64,000 nucleotides of DNA from Bimastos eiseni (lineage: Eukaryota; Annelida; Clitellata; Crassiclitellata; Lumbricidae): the NCBI GenBank assembly GCA_959347315.1, contig OY365806.1:33038054-33102053 (forward strand), given 5' to 3'. This document shows positions 1-10,400 of the stretch, one piece after another. A program made the translations under genes and the position numbers. How positions within the stretch are numbered: the first letter of the stretch is position 1; every line of letters starts with the position of its first letter. Under the pieces are notes generated by a model. The model saw nothing but the letters and a program-made list of their open reading frames with translations, was not told where the DNA came from and did no database searches.

Positions 1-1512
1 ATTTGATCCCTGTACTGACATTAGGATGCCCTGAGGATGTCAAATTGACATACCAATAATTGTGATGTATAAATCTACTCGTCAACGCCATGTGACTGAT
101 TTCCTTGCATTTTTATTACAAAGCTCTGATGTTGCACATTTGTTTAACCTCTTGTCGCTTTGCTGGACTAAGAACATTCGACCGAAAACACTGATGTACT
201 TACTCATTCATCTCTTTTGGTTTCAGAGTAACACTGCCCTTAGCAAATACGTCATGGCAGGAAGGAAAATCAGATGTAAGTTGATTGATGATTGATTGCT
301 TGTTTGATTGATTATTTTATTTTTGGATTTAATGATTTATTTATTTAGTTATAGAGTGGGTTGATGGTTGGGTAGAGCATGGTGGCCAATTGGATAGGGT
401 AGGCTTGGCTTGTATTGCAGAGTGTATCAAATACAACAGTGGTATTGTATTGGGTGGGTGGCAGAATGTCTGACTCACTGATTAACCTACATACTGATCA
501 ACTGGCTTGTTTAATAATAATTAATTACTGTGAAGTAAACATAGAAATTATTTTATGGTGTGTTGGGATGGCAGTTAACAGCTTTTAACGTTTATCGAGC
601 TATTCAATATTGCTTAAATTAGAATAAAAGTACAGGGCTGGTTAATGTATCGTAAAAAGAATTGCGATGTAGTAGTCAATGCTAGCTGATGTTTGGACAA
701 GGGCCATCAGTTAGTGGATAGTGTTTTTTATAATGCTCCTATGTGGTGCTTAGTTGGCAGGAGTCACTTTCTCTTTGGCTTTGGCTTTTGTGATTACTAT
801 TCTTTTAATTATTAGCCTTTGATCAGTATGTACAGTCGATGCTTCGATTGCTTCTGCTTCTAATTTGCTTTTAGTCAAGAAAGTGTTTGATCTTAATCCT
901 GATCGGTGTATGATCTTTATCGACGACGTGTACTGTCTGATAAATAATTTATTGTTAATAATCCATATTCATCATAATTTGCAAAGATGTTAGATTGGAA
1001 CTAAGGAGCAAATGTGTTATGAACATTTGCACGATCATTTCTCTTAATCATTTGCTGACTCTTTGCTTGGTTAGGGTCTGATGGTTTGATCATAATCATG
1101 CTTCATTTTGATCTTATGTAAGATCATGAACATGTAATATAATCTTGAGTGGTTTTACAGTCTGATGAAATCTTAAATTTAAGCTTCATTGGCTCAATGT
1201 TTAAGGTGAAGTGCTTAAGAATTGCTGCAATCATAGTAAATAATATGATGTCAGCAAGCGTGATTACCTGATCAAGTACCGTCTTTTGATAAAGTTCCTG
1301 AGCTTGATAAGGTTTCTGATCTCAATCAAATTTCCTATCATTGTCAAGTATTCAATACTATTCAGATGTCAGATTAAGATGAAAAGTTATCTCTACACTG
1401 AATCCCTGATCTTGATCGCATGATGAATTGTTATCTCGAAATTGATTGCTTATGATCAAGTGTCTGATTGCAATCAACCATTTGATCATGATCCAACTTG
1501 CTCCTCCTGCAG
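1..1512. other. Upstream intronic sequence of the MAP4K gene
   Basis: No convincing kinase-domain exon is visible here, so this is probably intron sequence of the gene that continues at 1513. From about 880 to 1500 the word GATC occurs about 14 times, against roughly 2 expected for this base composition, mostly inside a degenerate TGATC context. One short candidate exon at 227-275 is listed separately. Confidence 0.5.
227..275 (+). CDS. Candidate short exon of the MAP4K linker
   Basis: A 49-bp segment is bounded by a polypyrimidine-AG acceptor (tttcag) and a perfect GTAAGT donor. Read with one leading base it ends in phase 0, which would join the phase-0 exon at 1513 and encode a short Ser/Gln/Gly-rich peptide. 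Another frame is also open. I do not recognise the peptide as a specific part of MAP4K5/MAP4K3, whose linker is poorly conserved. Splice consensus is the only support. Confidence 0.25.
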
Positions 1513-1776
1513 CGCCGTCTAGGTGGAACCGACTACAATAGCAATTGTCCACCTGCCTTCAAGTCCAACGTGGAAGTAAGTGTGGTGAACGAAGGCAACC
1601 AACATGATGAGAGCATCTCTAGTCCTACAGGAAGTCCCAGCATACCAGGATCGGACAGTCGATCATCTGTACTGGTTCCAGATGATCACCAGTTGTCTCA
1701 TGGTCCAAACAATGTTGGCTCCCCATCACCTGGATCGAACTCGGAGGCAAGACGTAACAGGAAACCGGTTCCTAAC
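1513..1776 (+). CDS. MAP4K5: MAP4K exon: Ser/Pro-rich linker
   Basis: 88 codons, phase 0 in and out, after the acceptor ctcctcctgcag and before the donor gtgagt. It encodes a Ser/Pro/Asn/Gly-rich linker ending RRNRKPVPN, the usual lead-in to the PxxP segment ahead of the CNH domain. A GTAAGT at 1573 lies inside the exon but was not taken as the donor, because the frame stays open and the following peptide still looks like linker. Confidence 0.75.
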
Positions 1777-4700
1777 GTGAGTCATCGGATGCGTGTAGTG
1801 GCCACAAGACAGTAAAACAGCTGAGGGAAAAGTGCTTGGGCCAAAGTTGCAATTGATTCTAATTATTTAAATTTTTTTAATTTATTTGGAATAGTTTTGA
1901 AAATAAAAAAATATTGAAATGTTATTTGTTAGTTACTCTTCAAGGACACTATTTTACAATGATGATGGGCATCGCCCTCTCCTTTCTGCAGGCATGGGAC
2001 TGGCACTCCCTGACTGGCACTGCTGGTTTCAAGCCTGGGGAATAGAGTGGCAAAAATTTATTGACATGTTATTTAAAAGATAATTTAAAGCAAATTTATT
2101 TACAGTTTTTCACAAACTCTTATTTGATCTATAATCTTAAAAGTATATTTAAATTTTTCTAATTTTGTCTTGTAATTCCACTGGTTGGTATTTGATGAAA
2201 TATTTTTCTTGCTTACTCAATGATTTCATCAGCTTCCAATCAAAGTTTCTTTTTTCTTTGTCTAGCTAATAGTGTCTGCATTTTCTCATCACTTTCTCTG
2301 TCTTTACAATTCTCTGTTGCTATTTGGTATTGGACTTTCAATTTCAGTGGTCTATGTAGAAGATGCTGCTATGTTGCTGTCCACAAACATATGCATTATA
2401 TCCTTTTTTAAGGCTAAAGCTTTGCTTGGAGAATAGCAGGATGTTCATGATTAGGTCAAAGGTTTAAAGTTGGCATAAAGGTGAAGGGTGGTCAAAGCTG
2501 TGAGGTCAAAGAGCAAATGTAGTATGTTGCTTAGCTTTTTTGGCCTATTTTGTACTTTGGCTTTTAGCTTAATGTTTGTTGAGAGGCTTAGTTATGTATA
2601 AGCAATAATAATAATACGAACAATATCAATTGTATTGTTAAATCAGTCAGAAAATTAAATTTAACTGCAAGACAAAGAAATCACATTGAATAGTAATAAA
2701 AGATAACTGTAGACTATATGAATAATGAATTTATTATAATAATAATTAGTAATGGTTTCATAATCAGATCAATTCCTTCTGTTGCTATGTGTTTTATTCT
2801 ACTTTGGATAAATGAAGAATGCATTGATTGTAATTAGTCTGGTATAAGTGGTATATTTTTAATGTATAATATGTTGCATTCATTTCAGAGACCTGTCAGC
2901 CATGGCCTGCCCCCTACTCCAGAAGTGCGGGTAGGTACATTCAGGCAACTGTTTGGTTGGCTAGGTAGGATTAGGTGAGACGTCTTCATTGGGTACATGA
3001 TGAGGTAGATAAAATTATATCAGGTGGTATGATTTATGGTAAAGGTAAGATGTTGTAGTCTACACAATTTTGATGAGGTAAGTTATCCTACTGTAGCTTG
3101 TGGTAAGTTGTAGTAGGGTAGGATTTGGTAGGTGTGGTTCTCTACCTTATTTTAGGGTAGGCACAGTGAGCTACTCTACCATTGCATGTGGTAAGCTAGG
3201 GTAGTTTGAAGTGAGATCAGCTAGATCAGGGGTCCCCTAAGTTTTCTATAACGAGGGCCACTTTAGTGACACAGTGAGAGCTTGCGGGCTGCAAGGATAC
3301 CATGTGAGTGCCTAAGTCGCTATGTCTTTTCAGGCTTAGTTTTTAAATATAAGGCCTAGGCCCATAAGTATAAGACTTACTTATATGCATATAATAAAAT
3401 TAAGTAAACAATAATGAAGTGCCTGAATGTTAAACTAAAAATGTAGGCCCCTATAAGAATTTCGTAACTCATTCAATTAAATATTTATTTAATTTATTAA
3501 TTTAACATATTCTAACCTAAAATGTTATTTGTCAATCCATTTGTAATAAAGTTAAAAGTGAATGTTTTTAGAATTTAACTTAGAATTTGTGTCGAAATTA
3601 AATTCACTTCTTGGAATGAATGTCATGCGATTTGTGAAGTTGAGCTTTCTCAGCAATTAGGCTATATTACCAAAAAATAGAGGTTCAATGCTTGTTGTTG
3701 CAACCATGTTGTCAAATAGTTGGATAAAGTCAAAGGATCATGCGATTTGTTTCTGCAAGGTCTGCAAGTAGTCAGATAAGCCGAAAGCGGTTGACTTTGA
3801 TAAAATGCCATCAAGCTTAGTGCATGAAATGAAGTTCGCTCCTCTGAACTTTTCTGCAAGTCGATCAGTTCTAATTGCAAATCAATTGGTGCAAATCTTG
3901 GATCTTAAGTAAATGGATTTTGCAAAATGCAATTGACTGTTTGTGCAATCTGAAATCAAAGAAACATTGGGCAGATTCAGATAACAGGCTGCCAATTAAT
4001 GATCTTGAAATATTTGTCAGGACACAAAAGTACGAACACATGTTCATTTTTATTTGATATGTCTGTGTACAAGCCAGGAAATGAGCTAAATTTCCGTCCA
4101 TCTGTAGTTTTGACGATTTCACCTTGTCCACTAAAATAGGGCCTATAGTAGGACTAATAAACTTTCCACACTATTGCAGTTTCAGATTAGGTTCGTCCAA
4201 AAGTGAAGTGATGTCCACTACAAAGGCTAAATCGCACAGCCATCCAACATTTTGTAGTAGAGTTAAGCAGTTTTGTTCAATATCCTTCAATTCTGTTTGA
4301 TTTTTGGTTTTTTTATTCAGAAATGCAGCGATTTCGCTTCTGAGATTAAAAAATGTTTTATTGTTGCACTTCGGCTGAACCATTGAACTGCCAAAATATT
4401 AAATGCTGTTTAAATCAATATTAAAATTAAAATGCATTTGTCAAATTGTACATAAGTTTATTTACTACTCAAAATGTGAACATTCGACCTAAGGCCACAT
4501 TAGGTCTTCTTGAGGGCCGCATGCGGCCCATGGGCCGCACTTTGGGGACCCCTGAGATCGATTAACCCTTTGCATACCAGATTTAAGTCTTTGTTGTTGT
4601 CATGGCCAGATGTTGTTACAAGTTCTAATCGATTTCAATTCTACATTTGATTAATACATTATATCTCATCAAATTCTGAAGATAGAGCAAACGTTTGAAT

Positions 4701-7453
4701 ATGAATTTTTTAAGAATTAAATTCTGTAAAATTGCAGCATGCACTTGTTGTTATGGTCTTATATTCATTCATTTGGGAATTTGTATAGCGCCTGTCAAGG
4801 AAACTACTTGAAGGCATTCCCAAATCCAATATGACCAAAAGAACAGTGGAGTTGAGTATTAATCCCTTGGCTGATATAGATCTACAGACTGACATCTAAT
4901 GCTTTTACTAGAGGTGACTTATATGCATTGATTTTGTAGATGGGTGCCTGTTTTTCCAAAATCTTCAATGGATGTCCTCTGCATATCAACTGCACTGCTA
5001 CCTGGATTCATCCAGAAACTAAAGGCAAGTACTTGGTTGCTGCCATTGCTTTGGAAGGCTTGTTAAGCATAAATGTAGGGTAGACAATAGGCATTCTGAT
5101 ATGTCCATAACTTTTCTGAGCTTCACCGTTCATGGCATGAAGAATGTGAAGATAAGTACTCTACAGTTCCATCAATTTGCCAAGCACTGCCTCTCATAAA
5201 GTACAGGTGACTACTTGGTTGTAATCATCGCTTGGTACGTCTGTCCAGGCGCTGTAGATAAGTACTTCGTTGTAATTGTTATTGTAAATGAACACGTACA
5301 GAGTACAGAGTGCTGCTCAAAGAGCAAACTAATCAGACGTGTTACCTGTATGTGTGCCGTGCCTTTCAATATTGTTAATACTAAAGGAAGAGAAACATTG
5401 ATTTCATCATGTTCAAAATGTGTTTTGTGTGTTACGTTACAGACCAACACATTCTAATAGGTGCTGACGAAGGAATCTACACGCTCAATCTGAACGAAAT
5501 CCACGAAAATACAATGGAACTTGTGAGTTTGCTCAAACTTCATTTGTATTATTCATTCAGAATAATTCATACACTCGACAATTCATCCTTAAACTCTTGT
5601 ATTAAATCAGTCAGTCAGTCACTCATGTATTTAGCCTGTCACATGAACTCAGTCATTCACTTGCAGTTATTCATTAAGTAATTCACAAGCAAATTAATGC
5701 ATTTGACAATTCCTGCACTCATTCAATCCTTTAATGCCACAATTTAAGTGTTATATATCCTTGATGATCTAGGTCTTTTTTTAAGCTAACTCGTTTATAA
5801 GTGTTTCTGGTGTTTGCCGTTAGTTTAATCAATTTGTTTATCTGACTTATTTAGGTAATTTCATTCATTTGTTATTCATGCGTAATCTTATTTGATTATA
5901 TCTTTGCTGAATAAAATTCTTGGTTAATTGATTCTTGATTGCAGCTCTTTGCCAGATCGTGCATTTGGTTGCACATTGTCAAAGATGTCCTCATGTCTTT
6001 ATCAGGCAAGTTCTGTCGAGTCTTACCTTGACTTACCTTATGCTAGCTTACATTACCTTACTTGACCTTATCTTGTATTTACTTTTCCTTTTTGTGCATT
6101 CTCTTACCTTACATTACCTTATATATACCATATTGTCTGTCCTTACCTCTCTTTATTTATTTATTTATTTATTCTGATATTTAATATCGCCCTTCTTCCA
6201 AAATTTTTGGCAGTTGCAGAGCTGGGAGCGACATTGTCAGTTTAAACCCTATACAAAATGAGGCCCACCAACAGAGTTCCGAGCCCCCTAGGCAGAGCAG
6301 TAACGGGCCTCCTAGACGGAAGTGGGTGTGTTCTATAGCAAAAACTGATAAGTTTGGTAATATTCTGATGCATGAGGGTTTACTTAATTGCAGTAAATCA
6401 ATTTGTGTAAATTGCAGTTGTGTATCCCTAATATTATATTTAAAAAACTTAAATCATGAACTTTGTATAACTGTTTATAATAGTTTTCATAAGTTCTCCT
6501 TGCCTCTGCTGGGCATTTGCTCCTGTTCCTTCTTGGCATGCCTGTCCTGCATATATGTCACATTACATATTAATGTAGGTGTGTCCTAACTGTGACTGCT
6601 TCATTACTGACTGATGGTCTTCTATTTTTCATCTGCTAAATTTAGGTTGGCATATATTTTTATATTAATACTATACGATATTTCATACCTTGTTTTACAG
6701 AATGGCCAATATTTGACATGAATCAAATCTTGCAAGTGCTCTTGTGGTATGTGGTATTTAAATTAAAATATTACATCCTGTCTGCTGCATTTAACCTTAC
6801 CTTCCCTTACCATGCCTTTTGCTAGATCGTTAGTTGTATGGGTGTGTCATTGATTATCCAGGTCGAGGTCCTTCGTTGTTTCGGCATGATCTTCTAATGT
6901 TGCACAACCGGCAGAGTCATCGACTGTCTCTGACTGTCGACAAAATTCCAGAAAAGCTGGTTCCAAGGTTATTATTGCTATTACTTATTTAAAGGTCTGG
7001 TTATTAATGTGTTTTGGGGTAGTTCTTATAAGGATAACTTCTTATTGATACATTGATTGGTTATTTTTTAATCGATTCATTTTATAATTCACTTATTCAC
7101 TGTTTGGTTCATTGATTGACTGACTGATTGGTTCCTCCAGGAAGTTTGTGATCAATGCCAAAGTGCCTGATACGAAAGGCTGTACGAAATGTTGCGTTGG
7201 TCGTAATCCATACAACGGCTACAAATATCTCTGCGGTGCCTTGCAGAACAAAATCTTCCTAATGCAGTGGTATGAACCACTCTGCAAGTTCATGTTGCTC
7301 AAGGTACGAGTAACCTCTATCTCTTAATTGTTTTACAAGGTTTTCTTCAGCATTAAAACTGTTGAAATTTATTTCAATACTTGCTTACATATAATAAGTG
7401 TTTATGATCTACATTTTAATGGTTTGCTCTGATTCTCAATTAGAAGAATTCTG

Positions 7454-7488
<35 letters not shown>

Positions 7489-10400
7489 ACAGCCAATTAT
7501 ATATCTGCTGAATTTTCAACTTTAAAAAAAATGTTGTCGATAAACTGCCATGAATTTATTTCTAATTTATTCTTATATTTGAATAATATTAGACTACAAG
7601 GTGTGTTCAAAGTGACCGCCTTTGGCCTCAACGCGTGCTTGAAGACCCGTTCAATGACCAGTGATCAAATTCCTCCCATGCATTAACTTTGTAATTTAAA
7701 GACGTCACTATGACGTACTTTTTTAACCAGGACGTTCATGAATTAAGCATTTGTGGACAAATATGTCAGGGTTAAAACAGTTTTTGAATTTAAAAAATCG
7801 ACGATCATTTACTATTTATTTTCATATTATCATTAGGGGGTCACTTTATTTCAGGAAACAGTGTTTAGATCTTCAGGAAACAGTGTTTAGATCAATGAAT
7901 CAGTCAAAAATACTTGATATAGCGCCCCTTCAAGGTATCTAATCAGAGGCGCTCCAATATACATATATATATATATATATATAATTATACACATACGTAT
8001 GGAGTAGAAATACTTATTTGCAAAGTGTGTAACTGTGTATCTTAATTTAATATGTTTATTTGGCTGTGTGCTTGACTTCTACATATTTAATGTGTCTGCA
8101 TATTTAATATTTATTTTTTCATTATGCATTGCAGTATTTTGACGTTACGCTCCCTACACGACTTGATGTCTTCGAGATGTTTATCACCCCGGAGCTTGAG
8201 TACCCTCAGATTTGTATCGGTGTACTAGACGGGTATTATAGTAATGCTACCATCATCTGCAATAAATGTCTAAATGTATGTAATGTTATTGATTTTGTAA
8301 TATCTTCATTTGATCAGTGGACTCTTTCAAATCCAAGTTTCAGTATCACAATGGACAATGATTGCTTCAAATGAATTCATTATCAAAGTATTGTAATCTG
8401 TTTGATAAGCTTTATGAAAGTCTAATAGATCAGAGAAACCATATTTTGGGCTACAGTGGTATTGCAAATAGAAAAAGACAAGCCTCTGCTTGTATCTGTT
8501 TTGTCTCATGTGAGTACATTGTTAGCTTTCAAGCATTCTCAGTTGATGGTGCGAAACTTTGAAATTGAAAGTCCAAAATGTAAGATTCATGTTTCAAGTT
8601 TCTTACCCACTGTAGTTCAACGTTTGATTTCCATAACCCATTTGCTGTTGATAAGGCTTCTCCAACGGGTTACGCTGAAGGTGCGCAGGAGTGTGGTCCT
8701 TGGGTCAAAGGATCATGTGGCTGAGGTGCCATGCAACCATTTGCAGTTCAATAAGACGCATGCATATAGGCACTTACGAATCATTCTAAATAAGTAAGAC
8801 TATTCTTTATTAGACTACCAGCAAACACACAATAGTACAAAGGTATAAATAATTGCAGCAATTTAAACAAAGTTGTATAACATTCGCAATATAAAAGGTG
8901 GGTAGGGTCGTGTGGCCTGGAGGTTGTATGGGGTGACCTTATGAGGAGGGAGAAGGTCGTGAACGATGTACATGGGTTTATTATGACTGAATGGTAAAGA
9001 GAAAAGTCAGCACTGGAGCAGTGTTCTTCCAAAGAAGGAAAGTCAACAGGATGGAAGCCAGATTGGGTCAGTTTACTTAGAATAAGGCAATTGTGCTCCC
9101 TACATTGGCAAATCCCACCAAACGAGGGAGGCATAGAGTTGTCGTGCAAGGTAGTAGCACAAACAACATTTGACAGTTGTTCATTGAGACCGTGGGCGAC
9201 TAATACATGAAGAGCGAGCATGGATTGTTGGACATTGTAGCAAATGTTGTTAATGTGTGCCTCAAAGCCAAATGGAAAATAACTGGTGTCAGTTAGCATG
9301 ACCATCTCGTGAACCCACTCAGAAATCAGGGCAGGAAGGGGGAGGGCAATAGTTCTGGACCTCAGTGGCCTAATGGGGTTCTGTTTTGTCAGGTTCAGGC
9401 TGCTGATTTGTTCAGATATTTGTTTCTCTTGAAGAGGCTCTATATAAATATACAATTGCAATTTACATATTCACCCATTAACAATTATTTGGATATCATA
9501 TGATTGAAAAATTGTCAGTCATTTGATTGAGATATTTATTGACTTACTAATAATTATTGACTTGTGTGGTTATGTTGTAGCAAGGACAGGAATGTCGAGT
9601 TTGACCTAGTCAACCTGAACTCTGCAGTCGGCTGGTCCTATGACATCAACTCAGGTTAATCATGATGATTATTATCTGGAATGATGATTATTTTGGTTAT
9701 CACCGATAATTATAGTTCAGTTGATAATGACTATGATCATTATTATTACTACTATTTACAAATATTATGGGTTTTACTATCTTCTAATATTGTTTTTTTA
9801 GGCAAGCATAATCTTGATGTCGTCCATGTCTCTCAGACTGATAAAGATACTGTCCTCATCTGTCATGATAGTAAGTTGTCCTCTGTTGTCCTTAGCTGTA
9901 CTCTGTCATCCTAATTTCCACATCATCCTCATCTTTTTGAATGAACTTCATCCATCATCTATCATTCTCCTGTTTTCTGCCATCTTCCTCTGTCCTGTCA
10001 TCCCCATTTCTCTGTCCTATGTAAATAATTGAATGAAACTGTTGGCTTTCAGCATTGCATTCATTCATTCATCAGGTAAAATTATGTGGAACCTTTTTAC
10101 CCTCTTTTATTTAACTTGGCTTGCATAAAGTTTGTCATGGTCGGACCGTCCATCCATCCATCATCTATCAACTCTCCTTCAGTTATGTTTCTGTCGACCT
10201 ACAGAGCTGAAATTATGCACACATGTCATGCTCACAAGACAATGCAATGTATCAAATTTTTATGGACATAACTCAAAAACTGACAAAAAAGACTCACAAA
10301 CTGACACAAAAACATGACAAAAATGCACAAAATTAAATATCGTTTAACCACTCGAACGAGTCCTCCTTGACGAACTCCACTCCAGCAAGTTTACAGCATC

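Noticed and set aside
8781..9461. 226-codon minus-strand ORF in a MAP4K intron
   Set aside because: No domain, odd composition, antisense within an intron of a confirmed gene, and overlapping open frames on the other strand. Probably chance in a lower-stop region.
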